DNA of 64,000 bases from an uncultured Atopobiaceae bacterium (GCA_944322145.1 CALUNW010000001.1:62001-126000); one strand, 5' to 3'; shown: positions 8,422-16,666, counted from the first letter of the stretch. The notes: generated by a model from the sequence alone, not told the origin. Numbers and translations are program-made.

Positions 8422-9513
8422 ATGGCAGAGAAGAACCTCGACGTCGCCGCGCGACTGCGCCCGGCGCTCGCGGGCTTTGAGCCCTACGACCCGGCGTTCA
8501 CGCCGTGCCGCGTGAACCTCTCTGCCAACGAGAACACGCACCCGCTGCCGGTCGGCGTGCGCGCCGCGATCGACGCCGCCCTGCTGTCCACGCCGCTCAA
8601 CCGCTATCCCGACCCCATGGCAAACGAGCTGCGCGACGAGCTCACCGCCCGCCACGGCCTGGCCCGCGACCGCGTCTGCGTGGGCAACGGCGGCGACGAG
8701 CTGCTCTTCAACCTGCTCTTCGCCTTTGGCGGGCCGGGCCGGGCGCTCGTCACCTGCCCGCCGGACTTCTCCGAGTACGCCAACTTCGCCGCGATGTGCG
8801 AGACCGAACTGCGCCCCGTCTGGCGCGACCCCGAGGACTTCTCCGTTGACGCGGACGCCCTGGTGGCCGCGGCCGCCGACGCAGCGCTCGTGTTCCTGAC
8901 CTCGCCCAACAACCCCACCGGCGACCTGCTGCCCCACGAGACCCTGCGCCGCGTGCTCGACGAGACGGACGCCCTGGTCCTGGTGGACGAGGCCTACGTC
9001 GAGTTTGCGCCCGAGGGCTCGAGCGTGGCCGACTGGGTCGCCTCCGAGCCGCGCCTCGTGGTGCTGCGCACCCTCTCCAAGGCCTTCGGCCTGGCGGGCG
9101 CGCGCGTGGGCTACGTCCTGGCGGACCCGGCGGTCGTGGACGCGCTGGCGGCCGTGCGTCAGATATACTCCGTTGACGTGCTCGCGCAGGCCGCGGGCCT
9201 CGCCGCGGTGCGCTGCCGCGACCAGCTCGCGCCCGTGGTCGCAGACATCGTGGCCGAGCGCGCGCGCCTGGCCGCCGGCCTCGCCGCGCTGCCCGGCGTC
9301 CGCATCTGGCCGTCGGAGGCCAACTTCGTGCTCGTGCGCGTCCCGCGCGCGGCCGAGGTGCGCCGCCGCCTGCGCGACGAGCACTCCGTCCTGGTGCGCG
9401 ACTTCAGCTCCGCGCCGGGGCTCGACGGCTGTCTCAGGCTCTCCGTGGGCACGCGGGAGGAGAACGACGCTCTTCTCGACGCGCTCGCGACGCTCGTGAG
9501 GGAGGAACAATGA
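8422..9513 (+). CDS. hisC: Histidinol-phosphate aminotransferase
   Basis: The protein has 363 residues and is a class II PLP aminotransferase making histidinol phosphate from imidazole acetol phosphate. Motifs include LSANENTHPLPVGVR, LTSPNNPTGDLLPHE, LVDEAYVEF and the PLP-lysine region LSKAFGLAGARVGYVLAD. The ribosome binding site CGGAGG lies inside the hisD end. The stop overlaps hisB by 4 nt. Confidence 0.95.
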   Translation: MAEKNLDVAARLRPALAGFEPYDPAFTPCRVNLSANENTHPLPVGVRAAIDAALLSTPLNRYPDPMANELRDELTARHGLARDRVCVGNGGDELLFNLLFAFGGPGRALVTCPPDFSEYANFAAMCETELRPVWRDPEDFSVDADALVAAAADAALVFLTSPNNPTGDLLPHETLRRVLDETDALVLVDEAYVEFAPEGSSVADWVASEPRLVVLRTLSKAFGLAGARVGYVLADPAVVDALAAVRQIYSVDVLAQAAGLAAVRCRDQLAPVVADIVAERARLAAGLAALPGVRIWPSEANFVLVRVPRAAEVRRRLRDEHSVLVRDFSSAPGLDGCLRLSVGTREENDALLDALATLVREEQ

Positions 9514-10097
9514 CAAGGACCGCAAAGGCCGTCCGCGGCACGTCCGAGACCGACATCGGCATCTCCGTGGACCTCGACGGCACCGGCGTCGCTGACGTCG
9601 AGACCGGCATCGGATTCTTCGACCACATGCTCACCGCGCTGGCGCGCCACTCGCTCGTGGACCTCACCGTCCGCGCGAAGGGCGACCTCGAGGTGGACGA
9701 CCACCACACCGTGGAGGACACGGGCATCGTGCTCGGCCAGGCTCTGCGCGAGGCGCTCGGCGACAAGCGCGGCATCCGGCGCTTTGGCTCGGTCATGGTG
9801 CCGCTCGACGAGGCGCTGGTCATGGCCGCCGTGGACATCTCGGGCCGCGGCGAGCTCTACTGGGACGTGCCCATCGGGCCCGCCAAGGTGGGGACCTTCG
9901 ACACCGAGCTCGGCCACGAGTTCTTCGCCGGCCTCGCGCGCGAGGCGGGCATCACGCTGCACCTGCGGCTGGTCTGCGGCACCAACGCGCACCACATCCT
10001 CGAGGCCGCGTTCAAGGCCGCGGCGCGGGCGCTCCGCGAGGCCGTCGAGCCCGACCCGCGCGTCGAGGGCGTGCCGTCCACCAAGGGGAGCCTGTGA
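9510..10097 (+). CDS. hisB: Imidazoleglycerol-phosphate dehydratase
   Basis: The protein has 195 residues, the monofunctional size without the phosphatase domain. The two metal-binding motifs are DHHTVEDTG and NAHHILEAAFKA, and GIGFFDHMLTALARHS and the C-terminal PSTKGSL are typical. Translation is coupled on both sides by 4-nt overlaps with hisC and hisH. A separate histidinol-phosphatase would be needed and is not seen in this window. Confidence 0.95.
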   Translation: MTRTAKAVRGTSETDIGISVDLDGTGVADVETGIGFFDHMLTALARHSLVDLTVRAKGDLEVDDHHTVEDTGIVLGQALREALGDKRGIRRFGSVMVPLDEALVMAAVDISGRGELYWDVPIGPAKVGTFDTELGHEFFAGLAREAGITLHLRLVCGTNAHHILEAAFKAAARALREAVEPDPRVEGVPSTKGSL

Positions 10098-10780
10098 TGA
10101 CGGCCGCGACGGCTGGCGCCGGCGCGCGCCGCATCGTCGTCGTGGACTATCACAAGGGAAACCTCTCCTCAGTGGTGCGCGGTCTCGCGGAGGCGGGCGG
10201 CGACGCCGTGGTCTCCGATGACCCGGCGGCCATCCGCGCGGCGGCGGCCGTCGTGCTGCCCGGCGTGGGCAGCTTCGGCGACGCTATGTCCTACCTGCGC
10301 GAGAGCGGCGAGGCCGACGCGGTCCTCGACGCGCTCGGCCGTGGGGTCCCGTTCCTGGGGATCTGCCTTGGCCTGCAGCTGCTCTTCGAGCGCGGCAACG
10401 AGACGGACGACGGCTCGTGGGCAGACGGCCTGGGCGTTCTGGCGGGGTCGGCCACGCGCCTGGAGTCCGACCGCCTCAAGGTGCCGCACGTGGGCTGGGA
10501 CCAGGTCCACCTGACGGAGCACGGCCGCGCGTGCCCGCTCTTCTCGGCCGTGCCCGAGGGCGCAAACGTCTACTTCACGCACTCCTTCGCACTCGCCGAC
10601 GACGTGCCCGACGACGTGGTGGCGGCGCGCACGCACTACGTGCGCAGCTTCGCGAGCGCCGTCTGGCGGGACAACGTCTTCGGCGTGCAGTTCCACCCCG
10701 AGAAGAGCTCGGCGGTGGGCCGCGCGATCCTCGGGGGCTTCGTCGGCGTGGTCGGGGGCGCGGGCGGCGCGCGGCAGTAA
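10094..10780 (+). CDS. hisH: Imidazole glycerol phosphate synthase, glutaminase subunit
   Basis: The protein has 228 residues and is a class I glutamine amidotransferase. It carries the nucleophile loop GICLGLQLLFE, the PGVGSFGDAM oxyanion region and the His-Glu motif GVQFHPEKSSAVG. It supplies ammonia to HisF, whose gene lies about 43 kb downstream rather than in this operon. A short Ala/Arg extension (MMTAATAGAGARR) precedes the conserved IVVVDYHKGNLSSV. Confidence 0.95.
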   Translation: MMTAATAGAGARRIVVVDYHKGNLSSVVRGLAEAGGDAVVSDDPAAIRAAAAVVLPGVGSFGDAMSYLRESGEADAVLDALGRGVPFLGICLGLQLLFERGNETDDGSWADGLGVLAGSATRLESDRLKVPHVGWDQVHLTEHGRACPLFSAVPEGANVYFTHSFALADDVPDDVVAARTHYVRSFASAVWRDNVFGVQFHPEKSSAVGRAILGGFVGVVGGAGGARQ

Positions 10781-10788
10781 CGCGTCGG

Positions 10789-10862
10789 GCGCCCGGGGGC
10801 CGTGCCCGCCCGAATAACGAGCACGGCGCCCGGGGGCCGTGCCCGCCCGAATAACGCGCACG
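10789..10862. repeat. 37-bp direct repeat, two copies, with hairpin
   Basis: Two copies of a 37-bp unit (gcgcccgggggccgtgcccg, ending cgaataacg) lie head to tail at 10789-10825 and 10826-10862. At the junction cacggc and gccgtg pair around gcccgggg (10822-10841), giving a strong hairpin that could weaken read-through from hisH to hisA. Confidence 0.8.
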
Positions 10863-10892
10863 GCGTGACTTTTGCGTCCTGGCCAACTGCGG

Positions 10893-10938
10893 ATATATAA
10901 AGTGAAAACAGACTGTGCGCGTTATTCTCGCGATAATC
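10893..10938 (+). promoter_or_regulatory. Candidate promoter region of hisA
   Basis: An AT-rich patch in GC-rich DNA has tatataaagt near 10895-10904 and a second possible -10, gataat, at 10932-10937. The hisA ribosome binding site ggaggtg follows. hisA probably has its own promoter because the 37-bp repeat and its hairpin separate it from hisH. Confidence 0.4.
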
Positions 10939-10949
10939 GGAGGTGTGGC

Positions 10950-11684
10950 ATGATTCTCTTCCCTGCGATCGACCTGGTGGGCGGCAAGGTCGTGCGCCTC
11001 GCGCGCGGCGAGCGCGCCCACATGGACGTCTACTCCGACGACCCGGCCGCGGTGGCCGAGAAGTTCCGCGACGCCGGCGCCGCCTGGGTGCACGTGGTCG
11101 ACCTCTCCGCCACGCTCGAGGAGGACGCCGAGGCCCGGGCGGCCAACGACGCCGCCATCCGCGCGGTCTGCGCCGTGCCCGGCATCTCCGTCGATGCCGG
11201 CGGCGGCGTGCGCGACCTCGCCGCGGTCGAGCGCCTGGCGAGGCTCGGCGTGCGTCGGATCGCCATCGGCACCGCTCTGGTGCGCGACCCGGCCTTCGCT
11301 GCGGAGGCCGCGCGGCAGTTCGGCGACCTCGTGGTGGCCGACGTGGCCGCGCGTGGGGGAGAGGTGCGCGTGAACGGCTGGCGCGAGGGCGCGTCGCTTA
11401 CCGCCGACGAGCTCGTGGCGCGCCTCGCCGAGCTGGGCTATCGCCACCTCGTCTTCACCGACGTGGCGCGCGACGGCATGCGCTGCGGCGTGGACGCCAA
11501 GGCGTACCGCCACGTGGCCGAGGTCGCGGGCTTCCCCGTAGTGGCCTCGGGCGGCATCGCGGGTCTGGACGACCTACGGGCCCTGGCGGCGCTCGGCCCG
11601 GACGTGGTCGAGGGCGCCATCACCGGCCGTGCCCTCTACGAGGGGTCCTTCTCGCTCGAGGACGCGCTCGCGGCCTGCGCGTAA
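10950..11684 (+). CDS. hisA: ProFAR isomerase (HisA)
   Basis: The protein has 244 residues and is a (beta/alpha)8 barrel isomerising ProFAR to PRFAR. It shows FPAIDLVGGKVVRLARG, SVDAGGGVRDLAAVERL, VFTDVARDGMRCGVD and VVASGGIAGLDDLRAL with both catalytic aspartates. ATG 10950 has ggaggtgtggc upstream. It is the last gene of the upstream his block; hisF, its usual neighbour, begins 42 kb away. Confidence 0.94.
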   Translation: MILFPAIDLVGGKVVRLARGERAHMDVYSDDPAAVAEKFRDAGAAWVHVVDLSATLEEDAEARAANDAAIRAVCAVPGISVDAGGGVRDLAAVERLARLGVRRIAIGTALVRDPAFAAEAARQFGDLVVADVAARGGEVRVNGWREGASLTADELVARLAELGYRHLVFTDVARDGMRCGVDAKAYRHVAEVAGFPVVASGGIAGLDDLRALAALGPDVVEGAITGRALYEGSFSLEDALAACA

Positions 11685-11694
11685 CGCTCGGCCG

Positions 11695-11880
11695 GGTGCC
11701 GGATTTCCGTCAAATGCGCATATTGGTGCCGGATTTCCGAGAAATGCGTGCGGCGGACACGCATATGACCTGATTCCGGCACCGAAACACGCATATGCCC
11801 GGATTCCGGCACCGCGGTGTCAGGCACCGCGGCACCGGGCACCGACCGGCCCGGCGCGCTACCATACTGCGTGAACGCCA
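11695..11880. repeat. Repeat C, ~185 bp (left copy bracketing the Fic cassette)
   Basis: It contains ggtgccggatttccgtcaaa, ggtgccggatttccgagaaa, gcggacacgcatatg and two ccggattccggcaccg-like blocks, then the tail cgcgctaccatactgc-t-aacgcca. The same order recurs at 12815-13003, so the two are direct repeats on either side of the antitoxin-Fic pair. Motifs are shared with repeats A and B (ggtgcc, gacacgcat, gagaaatgcg), so all four belong to one family. Confidence 0.85.
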
Positions 11881-11952
11881 GTGCGCGGGCGAGCTGCATT
11901 ATTCGCTCCCTTAAGGGTATGTTTGTATAGAGCTTACAAGGAGGTGGCGGGC

Positions 11953-12138
11953 GTGGATCGAAAGCGACTCATGGAGGAGGCCATCCATTCTGGTGAGATG
12001 GAGGGCGCGTACGTATCCGAGGAATTCCGAGAGGATGCGGACGAGTATGTCAAGGGAGATATCTCCATTGATGATCTGATGATGAGGACAAAGCGTCGTT
12101 GGAAGATCGATCGCAGGGAGCCCGCTCATGCCGGGTGA
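11953..12138 (+). CDS. VbhA-type Fic antitoxin
   Basis: The protein has 61 residues. It has the class I Fic inhibitory signature (S/T)xxxE(G/N), here SGEMEG at residues 13-18 within MEEAIHSGEMEGAYVSEEF, followed by the VbhA-like DADEYVKGDISIDDL. Start GTG 11953 has AAGGAGG 8 nt upstream. It overlaps fic by 11 nt. The inhibitory helix would block the Fic ATP site. Confidence 0.8.
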   Translation: MDRKRLMEEAIHSGEMEGAYVSEEFREDADEYVKGDISIDDLMMRTKRRWKIDRREPAHAG

Positions 12139-12787
12139 GTTTGTCGATCCCTATGTCGATTCGGAAACGGGTGTCCTGAGAAATCTTGTCGGGGCACGGA
12201 CCTACGACGATCTTGCTCGGGCTGAGGGGGAACTTGCGTCCCTTCGGATGGGCGAGCTGATAGAGCGCGGAGGGCTTCGCCCTGCGGGCACGCTGGATGA
12301 CTTTTGCCAGATTCATCATGCCCTGTTCCAGGATATCTATGGGTGGGCGGGCCGCATTCGAACGGTCGAGATACGCAAGAATCTGGAAGGCTCCGAGTTC
12401 TTCCTGCCATCGACCAATATAGCCATGGGAATGGAGTGGTCGCATTCCGAGCTTTTGGGTGACAACATGCTCAAAGGGCTGGAGCGTCCCAAATTCATCG
12501 AGCGGCTTGCCTATCACTACGACAACTACAACTTCGTTCATCCGTTTAGGGAGGGCAACGGTCGGACGCAGCGCGTGTTTTGGACGCTGCTCTGCCATGA
12601 TGCGGGATACGATCTTGATTGGCGGCTCGTGTCCGGCGAGGAGAATGACGAGGCAAGTCGGCTTGCCGCTGAGGACAGGGACTACTCGCAGCTCATCAGC
12701 ATGTTTTCTAAGATCGTTTCTCCATGCGACTCTTCCGTCCCCATCAACCGGGAGCTCGTTGAGGTGAGCCATCTGCGAGAGGGATGA
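12128..12787 (+). CDS. fic: Fic-family AMP transferase toxin
   Basis: The protein has 219 residues with a complete active-site motif HPFREGNGRTQR (HxFx(D/E)GNGRxxR). The flap region is RTVEIRKNLEGSEFFLP and the N-terminal helix has FCQIHHALFQDIYGWAGRIR. Fic enzymes transfer AMP to hydroxyl side chains of target proteins; class I enzymes are held inactive by a small antitoxin, encoded just upstream. All catalytic residues are present, so the toxin is probably functional. The gene pair has lower GC than its neighbours and lies between direct repeats C and D. Confidence 0.9.
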   Translation: MPGEFVDPYVDSETGVLRNLVGARTYDDLARAEGELASLRMGELIERGGLRPAGTLDDFCQIHHALFQDIYGWAGRIRTVEIRKNLEGSEFFLPSTNIAMGMEWSHSELLGDNMLKGLERPKFIERLAYHYDNYNFVHPFREGNGRTQRVFWTLLCHDAGYDLDWRLVSGEENDEASRLAAEDRDYSQLISMFSKIVSPCDSSVPINRELVEVSHLREG

Positions 12788-12814
12788 TTCCGCGGCCCCG
12801 CGGCGCGCGGGCGG

Positions 12815-13005
12815 GTGCCGGCGTTTGGGCAGGTGCCGGATTTCCGTCAAATGCGTATATTGGTGCCGGATTTCCGAGAAATGCGCGCGTCGGACACGCA
12901 TATGCCCGGATTCTCGCACCGAAACACGCATATGCCCGGATTCCGGCACCGGGCGTCGGGCACCGCCGCCCGGACCACCGCGCTACCATACTGCCTAAAC
13001 GCCAA
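12815..13005. repeat. Repeat D (right direct copy bracketing the Fic cassette)
   Basis: It repeats the block order of repeat C with scattered mismatches, including the tail cgcgctaccatactgcc-aaacgccaa. The tail sits immediately before the ribosome binding site of the aldo-keto reductase at 13023, so this copy probably contains that gene's promoter. Confidence 0.85.
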
Positions 13006-13022
13006 CGGGAGGGGAGAAGAAC

Positions 13023-14207
13023 GTGCAGTACCGCGTCAACCCGCGCAACGGGGACCGCATCTCCGCGCTCGGCCTCGGGTGCATGCGCTTTCCCGGCCCG
13101 CCCGGCCGTCCCGACCCGCAGCAGGCCCGCGCGATCATCGCCCGCGCCGTCGAGCGAGGCATCAACTACCTGGACACGGCCTACCTCTACCCGGGCAACG
13201 AGGCCTGCGTGGGCGCCGCGCTCGCCGACCTGGGCCTGCGCGACCGCGTCCTTATCGCCACCAAGCTGCCGCACGGCTCCGTCCGCACCACCGCGGACCT
13301 CGACCGCATCTTCGACGAGCAGCTCCGCCGCCTGCGCACCGACCGTATCGACTATTACCTGATTCACAACGTCACGAGCCCCGCCCAGTGGGATCGCCTG
13401 CGCGACCTGAGCATCGAGCCCTGGCTCGCCCGCCAGCGCGCGGCCGGTCGCATCCGCCAAATCGGCTTCTCCTACCACGGCAGCGCCGGCGACTTCCCCG
13501 TGCTGCTGGACGCCTACGACTGGGACTTCTGCCAGATCCAGTACAACTACGCGGGCGAGAAGTACCAGGCGGGCACCGCGGGCCTGCGCGCCGCGGCGCA
13601 GCGCGGCCTCGCCGTCTTTGTGATGGAGCCGCTGCTGGGCGGTCGCCTCGCCGACAAGCTGCCCGCCCGCGCCCGCCGCATCCTCGACGCCGCGGCCACG
13701 CCGGAGCTGGCCACGCCCGCGGCCTGGGGACTCTCCTGGGTGTGGGACCACCCCGAGGTGACGATGCTGCTCTCCGGCATGGCCTCTCCCGAGCAGGTGG
13801 ACGAGAACGCCGCCGTGGCCTGCTGCGCCCTGCCCGGCTCGCTCACGGCCGACCAGCACCAGGTCATCGCCCGCGTGGTCGAGGAGTTCGCGCGAACCAA
13901 CCGCGTCCCCTGCACGGGGTGCAACTACTGCATGCCCTGCCCGCAGGGCATCAACATCCCCGGGTGCTTCTCGGCCTACAACGCGAGCTTCGCGCACGGC
14001 TGGTTCACGGGCCTCTCGCAGTACTTCACCGCGAGCGCCGTGCGCACGACCCACCCCAAGCTCGTGAGCAACTGCGTTCGCTGCGGCAAGTGCGCGCGCC
14101 ACTGCCCGCAGCACATCGACATCCCCGCGCGCCTGGCTGACGTCGGCCGCCGCTTCCAGCCCGGTCCGGTGGGCTGGGCGCTGCGCGCGTGGTCGCGCCG
14201 CGGGTGA
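13023..14207 (+). CDS. Aldo-keto reductase with C-terminal ferredoxin-like [4Fe-4S] domain
   Basis: The protein has 394 residues. Residues 1-~280 form an AKR barrel (ISALGLGCMRFPG, YLDTAYLYPGNEACVG, YYLIHNVTSPAQWDRL). The C-terminal part has two cysteine clusters, CTGCNYCMPCPQGINIPGC and CVRCGKCARHCPQHIDIP, as in COG1453 oxidoreductases. This points to electron transfer between NAD(P)H and an iron-sulfur partner; the substrate is unknown. GTG 13023 has ggaggggagaagaac upstream. It is monocistronic between two repeat families. Confidence 0.85.
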   Translation: MQYRVNPRNGDRISALGLGCMRFPGPPGRPDPQQARAIIARAVERGINYLDTAYLYPGNEACVGAALADLGLRDRVLIATKLPHGSVRTTADLDRIFDEQLRRLRTDRIDYYLIHNVTSPAQWDRLRDLSIEPWLARQRAAGRIRQIGFSYHGSAGDFPVLLDAYDWDFCQIQYNYAGEKYQAGTAGLRAAAQRGLAVFVMEPLLGGRLADKLPARARRILDAAATPELATPAAWGLSWVWDHPEVTMLLSGMASPEQVDENAAVACCALPGSLTADQHQVIARVVEEFARTNRVPCTGCNYCMPCPQGINIPGCFSAYNASFAHGWFTGLSQYFTASAVRTTHPKLVSNCVRCGKCARHCPQHIDIPARLADVGRRFQPGPVGWALRAWSRRG

Positions 14208-14250
14208 GGCTGGGCGGGGCCCGAGTGCGGCGCCCAGCAGCGCCGCCCGT

Positions 14251-14392
14251 GAGGGTATGTACACCGCCCCGCGAGGGTATGTACACCCCGCCATCAAGTG
14301 CGGCCCACAAACCCGCAGCTAGAGGACGTGCCGAGAAGAACGGCGTATCCGACGCACCGTACATACCCTCGGGGCCCACTGTACATACCCTC
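14251..14392. repeat. Repeat E: palindromic element with GAGGGTATGTACA ends
   Basis: Two direct copies of GAGGGTATGTACA (14251 and 14273) are mirrored by two inverted copies (near 14359 and 14380). The core carries ccatcaagtgcggcc and CGAGAAGAAC. It is a ~142-bp MITE/REP-like element and recurs at 15741-15860. Confidence 0.9.
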
Positions 14393-14617
14393 TCAGCCTC
14401 CGTCCTTCACGAGCGACCAAATTGCCCGGGCGGTCTCTGGCAGCCTCGCGTCTGCCACCAGCACCGTATCCAGGTCATGCGTGGCCCTGAAGTCGAGGTC
14501 GGACTCGGTGAGGAGGATGTCGCACGCTGTTCCGCCGATGACCACGTACGAACCCTCCAGCCCCTGCATGTGCCTTCTGAACTCGTCGAGGCCCTTCACT
14601 GAGCTTCTTGCCACGGG
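14393..14617 (-). pseudogene. Truncated nucleotidyltransferase (AbiEii-like partner)
   Basis: From GTG 14617 the frame gives a short protein with FRRHMQGLEGSYVVIGGTAC and DLDFRATHDLDTVLV, which fits the N-terminal part of a nucleotidyltransferase fold (GG..ac-type loop and D-D pair). It stops at TGA exactly where repeat E begins, after only ~74 residues. Family members are far longer, so the 3' part is missing, apparently cut at the repeat boundary. It overlaps the upstream AbiEi-like gene. Confidence 0.6.
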
Positions 14618-15567
14618 TAGTCCTTTCCAAAGAGGGAGTTGACCTCGCCCTCGACTCTCTCGTCCCGCACGTTTGCAAGGGACAGAGCAAGGGAGATGGG
14701 GTCGACGTCCCGGCTTCCGCTGAAGACCGGCGCGTACCTCCATACCTGGACGGATGCGATTTCGTTGTCGGGCAGCTCCCCCCTGATCCTCTCGATTCCC
14801 CTCAGGATCTCCTGAGAGGTGCGACCCAGCGCCTTGCAGAGGACGGAGGGGGGATTGAGCATGGTCCGGCGGGCGAGGGCGGTCTCTCCGGCGTCGGGGA
14901 GGCCCTCGATCTGCAGCGTCCGTAAGACCGTGACGGTCTTGAGGGCGGGCGACGAGAGCACGGCCATGTGCTCCGCCAGCAGTCTTTCAACGCTCAGGGG
15001 GCAGATCGTCACGGCTCGGCCCACCCTCGTGCTCTGAGCCAGGCCCCGTCTCACGAGCTCCGAGACGGCGGTGCTTGCCTGACTCGGCGTCATGCCGGTG
15101 GCGGAGCGGAGCTCAGGCGGCGTGTACGGGCCATCGTTGAGCGCGCCCCAGATCGCAGCTTGCTGGGCCTTGGGGGACAGCTTTCTCCCGAGGGGAAGCT
15201 CCAGCCTCGCCTTGCCCCACTCGGTGCTCGCCATGCCGAGGAAGGGGAGGAAGGCCTGTCTGCCCGCGCAGACAAACGGGATGTGCTGCGAGACGAGCGA
15301 CTGACGCTGTCGCGCGCTGGCCCAGGGCGCGGATACAACTACCGGGATATCCGCTCTGCTGAGGAGCTGGGAGTAGAGGCGTTTCAGGGCGGGAAGCGAA
15401 GCTTCCCCCTCCTGCCGGGCGAGAAGAAAGGCGGTGCTGCCTGCATCAACGTGGGCAATTGCGACGCCATGCTTGAGAAAGAGCGGCAGGCAGTCGATCT
15501 TGTCCCATTTGACTGCGGTCGCCTCAATCCCGAGGGCGGACTTCAGATATGCGAGCTCCTCGTTCAT
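14596..15567 (-). CDS. AbiEi-like / MarR-type winged-helix protein of an abortive-infection pair
   Basis: The protein has 323 residues. The N-terminal half has IPVVVSAPWASARQRQSLVS followed by IPFVCAGRQAFLPFLGM, a stretch seen in MarR-annotated partners of nucleotidyltransferases. Residues ~135-200 form a winged helix (AAIWGALNDGPYTPPELRSA, TPSQASTAVSELVRRGLAQS). The pair resembles type IV AbiE TA systems, with this protein as antitoxin/repressor. ATG 15567 has AAAAGAGG upstream and an AT-rich promoter region at 15580-15660. The toxin partner is truncated, so the system is probably dead. Confidence 0.55.
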   Translation of the reverse strand: MNEELAYLKSALGIEATAVKWDKIDCLPLFLKHGVAIAHVDAGSTAFLLARQEGEASLPALKRLYSQLLSRADIPVVVSAPWASARQRQSLVSQHIPFVCAGRQAFLPFLGMASTEWGKARLELPLGRKLSPKAQQAAIWGALNDGPYTPPELRSATGMTPSQASTAVSELVRRGLAQSTRVGRAVTICPLSVERLLAEHMAVLSSPALKTVTVLRTLQIEGLPDAGETALARRTMLNPPSVLCKALGRTSQEILRGIERIRGELPDNEIASVQVWRYAPVFSGSRDVDPISLALSLANVRDERVEGEVNSLFGKDYPWQEAQ

Positions 15568-15660
15568 GCATCCTCTTTTGCATAGTTCATTTACAGTACA
15601 AACTATATAGAATACTAGGGAATAATTCCACTAGTCATGTAGATAATCGCTTGATTATGC

Positions 15661-15735
15661 TGTTAGAGATTCATGGTCCGGCCTGGGCGTTGTCGTTTTG
15701 GCGGTCATGTCACGGATTCACTGGGCGCCGGTTGC
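15661..15735. repeat. Dispersed repeat fragment with GTCATGTCAC
   Basis: The block ggcgttgtcgttttggcggt, catgtcac resembles 35047-35090 (ggcgttgtcgctttagcgtt, catgtcac). It looks like one end of a MITE-like element, without a matching second end here. Confidence 0.5.
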
Positions 15736-15740
15736 CCCCT

Positions 15741-15860
15741 GAGGGTATGTACACCGCCCCGTGAGGGTATGTACACCCCGCCATCAAGTGCGGGCAGCAA
15801 ATCCGCAGGTCAGAGCCGTGCCGAGAAGAACGGCGCGCCCGCCGCATCGTACATACCCTC
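15741..15860. repeat. Repeat F: second GAGGGTATGTACA element
   Basis: It has two direct GAGGGTATGTACA copies (15741, 15763), the same core with ccatcaagtgcgggc and CGAGAAGAAC, and one inverted copy near 15849. It is a direct repeat of element E across the AbiEi-like gene; the second inverted copy has been lost. Confidence 0.88.
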
Positions 15861-16009
15861 GCGCCCGCCGCCCCGCCCGCCGCCCCGCCCGCGCGCCAAG
15901 CCCCAGCTCTTCGCCTGCGCCACCCTCTAACGTAGCGCCCGTGCCCCGGCCGCGTGCCCGCAGGTCGGGGCGGGTGCCAGCGGCAGGCGGGCGGAGGGGC
16001 GGGACGCAC

Positions 16010-16600
16010 ATGGCGGAAATGACGTACGGCTACGCGCGCGTGAGCACGAGCGACCAGAACCTGGACCGGCAGCTCGACGCGCTGGCGGCCTTCGGCGTGG
16101 ACGAGGTGTTCGCGGACAAGGCGTCGGGCAGGGACTTCGAGCGCCCGGAGTGGCGCCGGCTCATGGGTCGGATCTGCGCGGGCGACGTGCTGGTGGTGAA
16201 GAGCATCGACCGGCTCGGCCGCAGCTACGACGAGGTCATCGACCAGTGGCGCGCCATCACCAAGGAGCGCGGCGCGGCCGTGGTGGTGCTCGACATGCCG
16301 CTGCTGGACACCCGCCGCCGGCGCGACGACGTCACCGGCGCGCTCATAGCCGACATCGTCCTGCAGCTGCTGAGCTACGTCGCGCAGGTGGAGCGCGAGT
16401 CCATACACCAGCGCCAGGCGGAGGGCATCGCGGCGGCAAAGGCGCGCGGCGTGCGGTTTGGCAGGCCCCGGAAGCCGCGCCCGGCCTGCTACGAGGACGT
16501 CAGGAGCAAGTATCTGTGCGGCCAGCTCACCCGATCTGCAGCCGCGAGCACGCTCGGCGTGTGCCCGAGCACCTTCGACCGCTGGCTCAAAGAAGGATGA
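16010..16600 (+). CDS. Serine recombinase (resolvase/invertase family)
   Basis: The protein has 196 residues, the size of small Hin/Gin/resolvase enzymes. The nucleophile is Ser12 in YGYARVSTSDQNLDRQLDAL. Further motifs are DKASGRDFERPEW, VKSIDRLGRSYDEVI and the E-helix region VAQVERESIHQRQAEGIAAA. The C-terminal helix-turn-helix runs from GRPRKPRPACYEDV to TRSAAASTLGVCPSTFDRWL. It ends 50 nt before an inverted pair of 16-bp sites that flank a promoter, so it probably catalyses inversion of that segment. No transposase or phage gene is linked to it. Confidence 0.92.
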   Translation: MAEMTYGYARVSTSDQNLDRQLDALAAFGVDEVFADKASGRDFERPEWRRLMGRICAGDVLVVKSIDRLGRSYDEVIDQWRAITKERGAAVVVLDMPLLDTRRRRDDVTGALIADIVLQLLSYVAQVERESIHQRQAEGIAAAKARGVRFGRPRKPRPACYEDVRSKYLCGQLTRSAAASTLGVCPSTFDRWLKEG

Positions 16601-16650
16601 AAAAGCGAGAAGAACGACGCCCCGCAACAAAACCGCCGCTCAGAGCGTTG

Positions 16651-16666
16651 AAAAGGTACACCTTTT
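16651..16666 (+). repeat. Left inverted site of the invertible promoter
   Basis: The site is AAAAGGTACACCTTTT: perfect 7-bp palindromic arms around the dinucleotide AC. It is the exact reverse complement of the site at 16789-16804. Confidence 0.9.

Noticed and set aside
10789..10862. Two 37-bp repeats as a CRISPR remnant
   Set aside because: Head-to-tail copies without a spacer; better explained as a tandem duplication.
12744..14297. 517-codon minus-strand frame across the aldo-keto reductase
   Set aside because: Low-complexity Gly/Ala/Arg/His translation and no domain; it is the antisense shadow of a gene with clear motifs.
16010..16600. Serine recombinase as part of a transposon or prophage
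   Set aside because: No transposase, integrase or phage genes nearby; the matching inverted sites next to it suggest a local inversion role.
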